A stretch of DNA of 64,000 nt from Opitutaceae bacterium (GTDB lineage: Bacteria > Verrucomicrobiota > Verrucomicrobiia > Opitutales > Opitutaceae), in assembly GCA_002694885.1 (NCBI GenBank), contig NZNM01000081.1, forward strand, positions 1-64,000, given 5' to 3'. Positions 41,218-49,958 of the stretch are shown here, piece by piece (positions within the stretch are counted from its first letter, which is position 1; each line of letters begins with the position of its first letter). The notes below the pieces were generated by a model. That model was given only the letters and a program-made list of their open reading frames with translations, did not search any database and had not been told where the DNA came from. A program made the position numbers and the translations under genes.

Positions 41218-43053
41218 TCACCCGATTTGTGGTGGATGGTTCTTAATATGCTGTAATTTTACAATTTCGTCAAAAAGAGAGATTGAGTCGTCGTTTTGTT
41301 CGGATTGTTTCCTGGCAATTTCAAGTTTTATCTTTTTTATCTGCTGGTCCGCGAATTTAACAGCTAGGCGTTTAACGGCTTCGTTGGCCAGCCGGGAAGG
41401 GTTTTCGTACTCGGGCTTGTCGAAAATCAAGTCGACAGCGAGCCCCTTTAGTTCGGCCTTTTCGATCTGATCGTTAATAGAATCGGGTCCATTCCACATG
41501 TCATGGAGAATGGCGTTTAGGACTAGGTTAAGCAGTTCTCCCTCGGGAGATGTGGTATCGATCCATGACTCGTCGACTGCCTGAGCGATCCTCCTGCTGA
41601 TTTCCTCCTCGTTCAGGCATAGCGTGAGTAGGTCCCGTTCCACGGTGTGGACAGGTTTACCATTGATTGGTTCATTCTGGACACCTTCTTTCGGCCGCTT
41701 CGATGCTCGGCTGCTTATTTGCCTTCTCTTGTAGCGGATGAAATCGCGATTTGCCGCCGACAAGTCGATGTCAAGAATCACGGCCATTTGTTTAACGAAT
41801 TCAGATTGAGCCATTTCAGAGTCGGCTTTGACAATGATATCGAAGAGTTCGTTGGCCGCCTTGGATTTGGCCTGCGGCGAAAGATTGTCTGGATCTTTGA
41901 CGATGGCGCCGCTTGCGAAGTTCATGGCATTGATTTCCCTGGAGACTAGATCCGCTATGCCTTCCGGACCATACTCGCGAAGGAAATCATCGGGATCTTC
42001 TCCCTCGTTCAAGGGAATGAATGATGTCTCCACGCCTTGAGCCAGAGCGATCGGCAGCATCCTCAAGGCTGCTTGTTTGCCAGCTCGGTCCCCGTCCAAA
42101 AGGCATTGCATTCGGGGCTCGTATCGTTTGATCAAGCGCAACTGGTTTTCCGTGATTCCCGTGCCTTGCGGGGCCACGGCGCCTTTGATGCCAACTGACC
42201 AGCAGCGAATCGCGTCGAGCTGCCCCTCAACCATTACGAAAGGAGTGTCAGGGCCGACTTCCATTCGAGCGCGGTCCATGTTGAAAAGAATGGCGCCCTT
42301 GTTGAATAAGGGAGTTTCGGGAGAATTCACGTACTTCGCCTCGCGGCTCGGGTCGTCTTTGGGAGTGAGATCCAATTGCCGCGCGGTGAAAGCGGCAATC
42401 CTTCCTTGATGATCGCGAATAGGAATCATCAGTCGTCCCCGAAATCGGTATCCCATAGACGCGGGCTCGAGTCCTCGGCGCGTAAAGAAAAGACCGCTGG
42501 CTTCAATCGCCTTGCCTGAAAATCCTTTTTTGAGAACTCGTTTTCCCAGTTCGACTCCGGAAGCGGGAGCGAAACCGATTTTAAAATCGTCTGCTATCGC
42601 AAGCTCGAACCCGCGTGAATCCACCCAGTAATCCCTAATCCATTGTCCGTCGTCGCTCTTTGAGCTGAAGGCTTCCTGGTAATAATCGGCCACGAATTCG
42701 TGCAGATCGAACAGCTCTTGTCGCAAGCTGCGATCTTCACGGGGACGGCCGTCTTCTTCATACTCCAACTCGACGTTGAATCGACTCGCTAAGGTTTCAA
42801 CTGCTTCGACGAATGAAAGGCGCTCGGTTTCCATCACGAAACTGATGATGTCGCCAGCGTTCCCGCTGGAAAAGCACTTGTAGAAACCTTTGTCGGGAGA
42901 TACGAAGAATGACGGGGTCTTCTCATTATTGAATGGGCTCAAACCCTTGAAATTCGATCCTGCCCGTTTTAGAGAAACTTCTCTAGAGACGACATCGAAT
43001 ATGCTGATGCGTTCTTTGAGGTCGCGAATACTGCTCGGCTTGATGGCTGGCAT
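41218..43053 (-). CDS. dnaG: DNA primase DnaG with degenerate zinc-binding domain
   Basis: This 611-residue protein keeps the N-terminal fold (GLSPFNNEKTPSFFVSPDKG), the Toprim core (VEGQLDAIRCW, LLDGDRAGKQAALRM) and a C-terminal helicase-interaction region. The primase zinc ligands are mostly lost: in the usual Cys-His-Cys-Cys arrangement this protein has Ser39, Asn42, Cys60 and Ser63, reading SPFNN and KCFSSGN. The rest of the zinc-domain fold is retained. DnaG makes RNA primers for the replication fork. It is 51 bases upstream of rpoD and 30 bases downstream of a TPR lipoprotein gene. Confidence 0.93.
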   Translation of the reverse strand: MPAIKPSSIRDLKERISIFDVVSREVSLKRAGSNFKGLSPFNNEKTPSFFVSPDKGFYKCFSSGNAGDIISFVMETERLSFVEAVETLASRFNVELEYEEDGRPREDRSLRQELFDLHEFVADYYQEAFSSKSDDGQWIRDYWVDSRGFELAIADDFKIGFAPASGVELGKRVLKKGFSGKAIEASGLFFTRRGLEPASMGYRFRGRLMIPIRDHQGRIAAFTARQLDLTPKDDPSREAKYVNSPETPLFNKGAILFNMDRARMEVGPDTPFVMVEGQLDAIRCWSVGIKGAVAPQGTGITENQLRLIKRYEPRMQCLLDGDRAGKQAALRMLPIALAQGVETSFIPLNEGEDPDDFLREYGPEGIADLVSREINAMNFASGAIVKDPDNLSPQAKSKAANELFDIIVKADSEMAQSEFVKQMAVILDIDLSAANRDFIRYKRRQISSRASKRPKEGVQNEPINGKPVHTVERDLLTLCLNEEEISRRIAQAVDESWIDTTSPEGELLNLVLNAILHDMWNGPDSINDQIEKAELKGLAVDLIFDKPEYENPSRLANEAVKRLAVKFADQQIKKIKLEIARKQSEQNDDSISLFDEIVKLQHIKNHPPQIG

Positions 43054-43083
43054 GCGGAATCGAATCGATGTTCGATGGAATAG

Positions 43084-44592
43084 CTAGCGACCTAGATAGG
43101 TCCTCGCTTCGTCGACCCCAGGTTCGCTTGGAGCTGCCTTCTGGAGAAAATCCTCGTATGCTTGAACGACTCGACTACGGGGAGCGTTCGCTCCTCTAAG
43201 AGTTTGGGCGAGAATGAGTGAAATAGGGGCGCTACCAGGGAAAAGGTTCGCAAGAGCTTCAGCTTCTTCGATGACTCGGTTGGCGTTTTGAGTCTGCGAA
43301 ATAATCGACAGGTAGCTATTGGCGATTCTGGGCGATGTTGGATCCCGCCGTTTCGCTTCCAAAATGCAGGCTTCTGCATCGAGCCAATTGCGGGATTGCT
43401 CGTATACGCTGGCAAGCTCGAACCATATTTCCGCGTTTTCCGAATCGGGTCCGAGCGCTCTCCAATAGAGATCCGCCGCTGCCGGCAATTCTCCATTGTC
43501 TCTGGAGGCTCGAGCCTGGGCGAGATAATCGACCGCTGGCAGATCGATCTGCGCGGGTTCCGCGGGTTCTGGAGTATCGGCGAGCGCGACGGGCGGTTTC
43601 TCAATGCTTGTATCATTTCCCGCGGAAGAAACAGTCGCAGGCTCAGAGGCGTCGGTGTCGGGCGTCGGGATAGTAGCGAGTTCCGTGGTCCCCTGGTCGG
43701 CCAATAAGGCGTCCCGTTCTCTTTGGGCTGCTTCCTGCTGGAGTCGCGCTTCGATTGCTTGCTGCTCGAGTTCCTTGCGCTTACGCTCGAGTTCCGCGGC
43801 AGCTTCGGCGATTTCTTGCTGCGCTCTCCTCCATCGTTCGATCGTCGATCTTGCCTCCCGAATTAGAGGATCCGAATTGTAGGCACCGTAGCGTTGGTCA
43901 TATTGTTCAAGCCAAGTTGAGGCTGGCAGGTATTGCTGCAATTGAATCTCGAGATTGATCAATGAAGCTAGGGCGTCTCGCGCTTGTGGATCGTTTGTGT
44001 AGGCAGAAGCTTGGGAGATCCAGGAGCGGGCTTGAGGATCATTTCCCATGCGTTGGAAAAGCTGCCCAATCTTTAGGGCTGGACCTGCAGATGGCCGGAT
44101 TCGGTTCCATTCGAGATAAGATTGAATGGCTTCATTGAGCTCTCCTTGGGTCTCCTGTATTGAGCCATAATTTTTCCAAGCGAGAAAGTCGTCGGGAAAG
44201 CTATGCAAGTAGGCCCGCAAGGACTCCATGGATTGGTTGCTCTCGCCGAGCCGTTCATAGAGTTCGGCTACCTTCACCCAGAGACGTTGACGGGTTTCAT
44301 CTAGTTCGATTGCGTTTTCAAATGAATCGATCGCTGAAAGCGGATCATTTGCTTCTAGGTAGGTATCCCCAAGCGCTTCCTGGAGCCCAGCGCTATCTGG
44401 ATTTTTTAGAGCAGCCTTTCCAAGAATAGACAGGGCGTTTGACGTTTCATCGCGTTGCCTCGCCTCGTCTGCTTTCGATATAGCTCGGGAGATCCGTTCT
44501 TCGCGGCTCGAGCAAGCAGCAAAAAGCGCAAGAGCAGCCAGAAGGAGCGGAACAATCCGTTTGCTTAGGTCGATGAGCTTATTTCGATGCAT
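43084..44592 (-). CDS. TPR-repeat lipoprotein
   Basis: This 502-residue protein has a signal ending in LFAAC (Cys27), a lipobox. Five or more TPR-type repeats lie at about residues 45-215 and again near the C-terminus (EIWFELASVYEQSRNWLDAE). Between them is a charged coiled-coil segment (RAQQEIAEAAAELERKRKEL) and a Pro/Thr/Glu-rich linker. It is probably attached to the outer membrane and acts as a scaffold; no specific partner is known. ATG 44592 is chosen because it places the signal peptide correctly; the frame is open further upstream. Confidence 0.8.
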   Translation of the reverse strand: MHRNKLIDLSKRIVPLLLAALALFAACSSREERISRAISKADEARQRDETSNALSILGKAALKNPDSAGLQEALGDTYLEANDPLSAIDSFENAIELDETRQRLWVKVAELYERLGESNQSMESLRAYLHSFPDDFLAWKNYGSIQETQGELNEAIQSYLEWNRIRPSAGPALKIGQLFQRMGNDPQARSWISQASAYTNDPQARDALASLINLEIQLQQYLPASTWLEQYDQRYGAYNSDPLIREARSTIERWRRAQQEIAEAAAELERKRKELEQQAIEARLQQEAAQRERDALLADQGTTELATIPTPDTDASEPATVSSAGNDTSIEKPPVALADTPEPAEPAQIDLPAVDYLAQARASRDNGELPAAADLYWRALGPDSENAEIWFELASVYEQSRNWLDAEACILEAKRRDPTSPRIANSYLSIISQTQNANRVIEEAEALANLFPGSAPISLILAQTLRGANAPRSRVVQAYEDFLQKAAPSEPGVDEARTYLGR

Positions 44593-44838
44593 TCGGGTGA
44601 ATAATAGGCTAAAGGGAGCTGAAAGCCAAGTAATTGCAAGGATTCTGTTGACGGTAAGTCTCTCATTTGTCGGACCGATTGGCCGGGTAGCAATCCTATT
44701 ATATCGGAGCAGGCTGCTAGGAGGCAAAAACGATGGTGATGAAACCGTGGCTGCGTAGAGTTCGTAATGCTTGAAGAAACGGAATTTTTCCGCAACCTTC
44801 GAAACAAGCGATTGTTAAACTGATTAGTCAGCAGCCCT

Positions 44839-45918
44839 ATGATTCCCTTCCGAAATTATCGACGGTTTCTGAACCTGTGCTCCTTTTTGGGCTTTTGGGT
44901 CTCTGGATCGGTTTACCAGACGGTGAGTGGGCAGAATCTGATTGGAGAGTTTCAAGAGATCACCGAACCGTCAAATCGCGTATTCAAGTTTCAAATCGAG
45001 GATTACGACCTCGATAACTATAAGGCGGCGGTGGAGAATCTGCTCGGTATTTATGAGCGAACCTATGAATTAGATTTCAAGCCAGGCGACAAGGGTAAGG
45101 TGGGACTTAAGGTCTACAGCAATTCTGGTCCGGGTCTCAGTACACCGGCTAACTTAGTGGAAGCAGTTGTCCAGTCGTTGGTGAAACGCGGTTTCGAGCG
45201 TTCGAATATCTTCATAATCGGGCTTAAGGGGCGAATGCTCCGAGAGTCTGGTTTTCTGCCTCCGCTGAGCCGGAGATCGATGTATTTCAATCGGGTATTT
45301 GTCAGGTCGCTAGATTCAGGCAGATACTACAATGAGCGCTGGTTTTATGATAGTCCGCTCCCGGCTCAATCTGCCCAGTACTGGATCAATCTAGAACAGG
45401 AAAATGCCGTCGGGACCAAGGATGGAGAAGAAAATGCCCGAAAGAGCTTTTTGCCGATGCCATTGATGCACGAGGTCGATTTTTGGTTAAACCTGCCATG
45501 CTATTCGGATCACCCGACTTTGGGAGTTAATGGGGCATTGATGAATGCCACGCTTTGGAATGCAAGCAACACGTCTCGATTTTTGAGAAGCCCGGCTTCA
45601 GCGCCCGTGGCTGTGGCGGAAATGGGAGCGGTTCCCGAATTGAGGGAAACCTGGGCATTGAACATAGCTAGCCTGCAGCGGTTCCAGTACGTGGGCGGCC
45701 CGATATTCAATGCCATGTACACAGTTTCCGAACCGGTTGTCATTCTCTCTGATAATCCGGTTTTACTCGATTCGATCATGCGGGAGAGGATAAATGATCA
45801 CCGAAAGAAAAATGGGTTTGCCCCGTTGCCTGAGGATTTGAAGATATTGGCTTATTCTGAACAGCTAGGTCTGGGACAAATGGATACGAGTTTCGCGAAT
45901 CTGGTCTCGATCAACTAG
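44839..45918 (+). CDS. Secreted protein, DUF362-like
   Basis: This 359-residue protein has a possible N-terminal signal (about residues 10-31). The block KVGLKVYSNSGPGLSTPANL, then VVQSLVKRGFERSNIFIIG and LRESGFLPP resemble DUF362 proteins, in which a conserved strand and TP-x-L follow the glycine-rich turn. DUF362 proteins are often Fe-S associated, but no Cys cluster is present here. The assignment is a resemblance, not a certain match. aroB follows 22 bases downstream in the same direction. Confidence 0.5.
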   Translation: MIPFRNYRRFLNLCSFLGFWVSGSVYQTVSGQNLIGEFQEITEPSNRVFKFQIEDYDLDNYKAAVENLLGIYERTYELDFKPGDKGKVGLKVYSNSGPGLSTPANLVEAVVQSLVKRGFERSNIFIIGLKGRMLRESGFLPPLSRRSMYFNRVFVRSLDSGRYYNERWFYDSPLPAQSAQYWINLEQENAVGTKDGEENARKSFLPMPLMHEVDFWLNLPCYSDHPTLGVNGALMNATLWNASNTSRFLRSPASAPVAVAEMGAVPELRETWALNIASLQRFQYVGGPIFNAMYTVSEPVVILSDNPVLLDSIMRERINDHRKKNGFAPLPEDLKILAYSEQLGLGQMDTSFANLVSIN

Positions 45919-45940
45919 CCCAAGCAACACCCATTGTAAT

Positions 45941-47050
45941 TTGAATTCCGATATCTCTAATTTAATCAGGATAGAGGTAACGACTGCCCGCGAGTCTTAT
46001 CCTATCTACATCGGGCGGCAGTTGCAGTCTTCACTAGGCGATGAAATCGCCGCGCTGCGAAGCCAAGGATCCCGATTGGCGGTCATTACGGATGCCAACG
46101 TGAGGAATGCCGTTCCCGATTACTTTAAGGAAACGTTTGATGGAATTCCGGCTATTGAGGTTCCAGCGGGCGAAACAAGCAAGAGTCTAGCGGAGTTTGG
46201 GAGGGCGTTAGATTTTTTCGCGAGCAATGGATTGGACCGAGGAGGCGTCGCAATCGCCTTTGGGGGAGGCGTAGTCGGTGATTTGACTGGCTTTGCAGCG
46301 GCATCCTGGTTGCGTGGAATCCGTTTTATCCAGGTTCCCACTACGCTGCTGTCGATGGTTGACAGCTCGGTGGGCGGCAAGACGGGTATCAATATCGCTT
46401 CGGGGAAAAATCTTGTTGGAGCATTCCATCAGCCGATTTCCGTTTATGAGGACTTGGACTTGCTCGCTAGCTTGCCACCGAGGGAATTCGCAGCTGGGAT
46501 GGCGGAAGTCATCAAATACGGAATGCTTGGGGATCCCGTATTGTTTGAAATGCTGGAAGCTGAGCCTTTGTTGGATTCGCGCGATGAGCGGCTGGCGGGA
46601 GTGGTTAAACGGAATTGCCAGACAAAAGCGGATGTCGTTAATGCCGACGAAAAGGAACAAGCCCAAGCAGGAGGCAGGGCCTTGCTGAATCTGGGGCATA
46701 CATTTGGGCATGCTATTGAGAATGTCGCTGGGTACGGGGAATATTTACACGGCGAAGCGGTGTCGGTCGGGTTTGTTGCAGCCGCAAATTTGAGCCAGAA
46801 AATCGGATACGTTCAAGCCGGGGAGGTGGAAAGGATTACGAATGTATTGATCGCGCACGGGCTGCCTGTGAGATTGAAAACGGCGCTGCGCACAGAGGAT
46901 TTGCTTTCGGCGATGATGAAGGACAAAAAAGTTCGCGCGGGTATGCTTCGATTTGTCGTGTTGCGACGTATTGGAGAGGCGATTACGGAGGATGGAGTCG
47001 ATCTGGAGTTAGTATCATCAATTTGGGGCGAAGTGGGAGCCGTTGATTGA
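45941..47050 (+). CDS. aroB: 3-dehydroquinate synthase AroB
   Basis: This 369-residue enzyme has the NAD-binding GGGVVGDLTGFAAA and TTLLSMVDSSVGGKTGIN, the zinc ligands in AGMAEVIKYG and NLGHTFGHAIE, and HGEAVSVGF. It makes 3-dehydroquinate from DAHP in the shikimate pathway. TTG 45941 is the proposed start. It overlaps nothing upstream, and the next gene starts within 35 bases. Confidence 0.95.
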   Translation: MNSDISNLIRIEVTTARESYPIYIGRQLQSSLGDEIAALRSQGSRLAVITDANVRNAVPDYFKETFDGIPAIEVPAGETSKSLAEFGRALDFFASNGLDRGGVAIAFGGGVVGDLTGFAAASWLRGIRFIQVPTTLLSMVDSSVGGKTGINIASGKNLVGAFHQPISVYEDLDLLASLPPREFAAGMAEVIKYGMLGDPVLFEMLEAEPLLDSRDERLAGVVKRNCQTKADVVNADEKEQAQAGGRALLNLGHTFGHAIENVAGYGEYLHGEAVSVGFVAAANLSQKIGYVQAGEVERITNVLIAHGLPVRLKTALRTEDLLSAMMKDKKVRAGMLRFVVLRRIGEAITEDGVDLELVSSIWGEVGAVD

Positions 47051-47083
47051 CGGCTATTGGCCAGACTCTCGTATTTTCATTTA

Positions 47084-47677
47084 ATGGACGAATCAATTGC
47101 CAGAGAGTATCTCGAACTGAATGGATTCGTTACGATGCCGCTCAGAAAAGGCCGGGCCCAGTCGAAGCGTTCGCAAGGGGAAGAGGGATTGGATTTGTAT
47201 ATCCGAAATACACGATTCACGGAAACGGATCGACCTCCATCGTTCCTCTTGTTCTCAAGCGAGCTCAAGAGGCTGAGAAGCGCCGTTGTTTGTGTGCGGG
47301 GCTGGCATTGCGAAAAGGCCGCTTTAGCGGCTATGAAAAGCGGGGCAGATATGCTGCGATACGTGGAAAGCAACGTATTGAAGAAGGTCGACAAGTGGTT
47401 TGAGTTCGAGCAATGGCGCGAATTGGGGGAATCTTCTTTTCCTAAGCGGGTCCTAGTTGCCCCCGCTTTCCCGACTCAGGAGGCTTATCGGGCCAGAATA
47501 GAAACGGCTCTCAGGGAAAAAGGCGTTGACGGAGTGCTGTCATTTAAATCGATGCTTCTCGACATAATCGATCGGGTCGATACACGCCATGTTTATCCAA
47601 AATCGGATTTGCTGCAGTTGGTAAGAACGTTGAAGACCTTCGATCTGATTAAAGATTCTCAAATGAACTTCCTTTAG
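47084..47677 (+). CDS. Conserved-looking protein of unknown function between aroB and lpxA
   Basis: This protein of about 197 residues (ATG 47084; ATG 47057 in frame) begins DESIAREYLELNGFVTMPLR, and contains CVRGWHCEKAALAAMKSG and RYVESNVLKKVDKWFE. It has neither signal peptide nor membrane helix. I recognise no family. Its place directly before lpxA (5 bases) suggests co-expression with lipid A synthesis. The N-terminal 60 residues look like a restriction-endonuclease-like or vWA-type strand-rich fold, but this is too weak to call. Confidence 0.6.
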   Translation: MDESIAREYLELNGFVTMPLRKGRAQSKRSQGEEGLDLYIRNTRFTETDRPPSFLLFSSELKRLRSAVVCVRGWHCEKAALAAMKSGADMLRYVESNVLKKVDKWFEFEQWRELGESSFPKRVLVAPAFPTQEAYRARIETALREKGVDGVLSFKSMLLDIIDRVDTRHVYPKSDLLQLVRTLKTFDLIKDSQMNFL

Positions 47678-47682
47678 ACGCG

Positions 47683-48465
47683 ATGATTCATGAAACGGCT
47701 ATAGTTTCCAGCGAGGCGCGAATCGGCAACGGCGTCGAGATTGGCCCCTATGCGATCGTCGAAAGGAATGTAGATATTGGCGATGAAAGCCGGATCGCGG
47801 CTCACGCAGTTTTGAAATCAGGAACGCGTATTGGAAAATCGGTAACAATCGAAAATTTTTGTATCATTGGAGGTTTGCCGCAGGACTTGGGTTTCGATGC
47901 GACTACGGAAACATTCGCGACGATCGGAGATAGGACGGTACTCAGAGAAGGTTCGACGATCAATCGGGCATCGACCGCAGGAGCGTCCACAACCGTAGGG
48001 GAGGATTGTTTTCTTATGGCCGTGACCCATCTTGGCCATGATTGCAAGGTAGGAGACCGGGTTGTTATTGGCAATAATAGCCTGTTAGCGGGACATGTTT
48101 CAGTGGGTGATGACGCATTCCTCGGCGGTGATTCCGGGATTCATCAATTTTGCCGAATCGGACAGGGCGTCATGTTTGGAGGGGACTCCACTGCGACTGT
48201 CGATGTGCCTCCCTATACGATGCTGGTAGAGAGGAATACGCTATTCGGGCTTAATCTTGTGGGATTGCGGCGCCGAAAGCACGATCCGGCTGCGATAGTC
48301 GGTCTTAAGCGTTGTTTCCGAGAGGTATTTGGCAGCGTTTCAGGTTTGAAGGATACGGCTAAGCAACTTTTGGATACGTCTGTAGCGGATCATCAGGAGT
48401 GCCGTTCCTTCTTAGAGTTTTTCCTTGAAGGTGACCGAGGCTTCGCTCGCCCACGATCGAAATGA
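47683..48465 (+). CDS. lpxA: UDP-N-acetylglucosamine acyltransferase LpxA
   Basis: This 260-residue left-handed beta-helix enzyme has hexapeptide repeats (ARIGNGVEIGPYAIVERNVD and onward), the catalytic His in THLGHDCKVGD and the C-terminal helical region. It adds a 3-hydroxyacyl chain to UDP-GlcNAc, the first step of lipid A synthesis, so the cell has a Gram-negative outer membrane. The stop overlaps the ATG of pdxA by 4 bases. Confidence 0.95.
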   Translation: MIHETAIVSSEARIGNGVEIGPYAIVERNVDIGDESRIAAHAVLKSGTRIGKSVTIENFCIIGGLPQDLGFDATTETFATIGDRTVLREGSTINRASTAGASTTVGEDCFLMAVTHLGHDCKVGDRVVIGNNSLLAGHVSVGDDAFLGGDSGIHQFCRIGQGVMFGGDSTATVDVPPYTMLVERNTLFGLNLVGLRRRKHDPAAIVGLKRCFREVFGSVSGLKDTAKQLLDTSVADHQECRSFLEFFLEGDRGFARPRSK

Positions 48466-49400
48466 AAAATCCAAGAATTGCCATCACCTGCGGAGATCCA
48501 GCTGGCGTTGGGTCCGAGCTGATTTCCAGTTGTTTAGGTGAGGAAATCGCAGGTCAAGCGGAACTCTCTGTCATCGGTCCTCCTCGCTGGTTGGAATCTT
48601 TGAATACGCGAGTAAACACGCCATTCAAAGCAGTTGAGGTAGGATTGGCTTATTCGGACTGCGAGGCGGGCAAGCCGAACCCAGAGAGCTCGAAGATTGC
48701 GCTGGAAGCTATGGAGAAAGCAGCCCGCGGTTGCGCGATGGGGGAATTCGATGCGGTGGTGACTGGACCCATTTCTAAATCGCGTTGCGCGGAGGTAGGC
48801 TTTTCCCATCCGGGTCAAACCGAGTTTTTCGCTTCTCAATGGGGCGGTGAACCAACGATGGCATTCGTTGGAAGCAAATTGAGGGTTGTATTGGCGACGT
48901 GGCATGTGCCCTTCGCTACGCTTCGCTATCACTTAACGGAGTCAGCTCTCGCTATGGCGATAGATCGAGGGCACGAACTGGGAGTCCGATTGGGCATCGA
49001 AGATCCTCGGATTGGCGTGTGCGGTCTCAATCCCCACGCTGGCGAAGAGGGATTGATTGGGAATGATGAAGCGGCAATATTCGATCCATTGATCGAACGC
49101 CTAAGCGAATCGATTCCGAATATTAGTCGATGCCAACCGGCTGACACGCTATTCTATCGGGCAATCAAAGATGAGTTCGATGTAGTAGTGGCTCTTTATC
49201 ATGATCAAGGTCTTGCTCCGCTTAAAGCAGTTGAGTTCGAGACAGCCGTGAATGTCACCTTGGGGTTGCCCTTTATCCGAACGAGCCCGGATCATGGAAC
49301 CGGCTACGATATCGTAGGAACTGGCAAGGCGTCCCCGAAAAGCTTCTCAAACGCGATAGCGTTGGCCATCAAATTGGCTCGGCGGAAAAGTCGGACCTGA
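48462..49400 (+). CDS. pdxA: 4-hydroxythreonine-4-phosphate dehydrogenase PdxA
   Basis: This 312-residue protein opens PRIAITCGDPAGVGSE and has VTGPISKSR, FFASQWGGEPTMAFVG, GLNPHAGEEGLIGNDE and ALYHDQGLAPLKAVEF with metal-binding His. It oxidises 4-phosphohydroxy-threonine in the DXP-dependent pyridoxal phosphate pathway, with NAD. It overlaps lpxA (ATGA). pdxA-lpxA adjacency is not a universal arrangement. Confidence 0.95.
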   Translation: MKNPRIAITCGDPAGVGSELISSCLGEEIAGQAELSVIGPPRWLESLNTRVNTPFKAVEVGLAYSDCEAGKPNPESSKIALEAMEKAARGCAMGEFDAVVTGPISKSRCAEVGFSHPGQTEFFASQWGGEPTMAFVGSKLRVVLATWHVPFATLRYHLTESALAMAIDRGHELGVRLGIEDPRIGVCGLNPHAGEEGLIGNDEAAIFDPLIERLSESIPNISRCQPADTLFYRAIKDEFDVVVALYHDQGLAPLKAVEFETAVNVTLGLPFIRTSPDHGTGYDIVGTGKASPKSFSNAIALAIKLARRKSRT

Positions 49401-49452
49401 ACGCCTGCTGGATCTACATTCAGAAGAGCTTGATAATGCCGTTTCGAATGTA

Positions 49453-49845
49453 ATGGTAGGAAATCAGGAGATGGAAACTACGAGGACAGAGTTGCCCGAC
49501 GGTGTTCGGATAGGGGACAAGCGATTAATAGAGCTTACAGATTCGGCTGTATCGAAAGCCGAATCGCTAGTTCAGAAGGAGCCGGATAGTTCGTTTCTTC
49601 GTGTCGGAATTTCTGGAGGAGGGTGCAATGGCCTTTCCTATAAGATGAAATTCACTACAGCAGCCCGTAAAGGGGATATCCTGGTCAATTTCGGCAACCT
49701 ATCGGTCATCGTGGATAGCAAGAGCGCGCTTTACCTCAAGGGGACTCAGCTAGACTATTCGAACGCATTGATTTCGGGCGGATTCAAATTCAGCAACCCC
49801 AATGCTACGTCGAGTTGTTCTTGCGGGGAGAGTTTCAGCGTTTGA
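49453..49845 (+). CDS. Iron-sulfur cluster carrier of the IscA/ErpA family
   Basis: This 130-residue protein carries FLRVGISGGGCNGLSYKM and ends SSCSCGESFSV; the three conserved Cys (one in GGGCNG and two in CSCG) are those of A-type carriers. It passes Fe-S clusters to apo-proteins and would work with the suf genes at 53-57 kb. ATG 49453 gives an N-terminal extension of some 20 residues before the family core; ATG 49471 is possible. Confidence 0.9.
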   Translation: MVGNQEMETTRTELPDGVRIGDKRLIELTDSAVSKAESLVQKEPDSSFLRVGISGGGCNGLSYKMKFTTAARKGDILVNFGNLSVIVDSKSALYLKGTQLDYSNALISGGFKFSNPNATSSCSCGESFSV

Positions 49846-49886
49846 TCGCGGATCATGTTAACTTTTGGGGACTTAAGGGAAAAAGG

Positions 49887-49934
49887 TTGATTCGACCTGC
49901 TATTTGGCCGATAAGGTTTCGATAACGTATCGAA
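49887..49934 (+). promoter_or_regulatory. Possible infC promoter and leader palindrome
   Basis: TTGATT (49887-49892) and GATAAG (49910-49915) are 17 bases apart, a weak sigma-70 pattern. Just after lies a perfect 7-3-7 inverted repeat TTCGATA-ACG-TATCGAA (49918-49934), 25 bases before the infC start. It could be an operator or leader hairpin. Confidence 0.35.
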
Positions 49935-49958
49935 CTAACAGATTTGTATCGCTAATTA

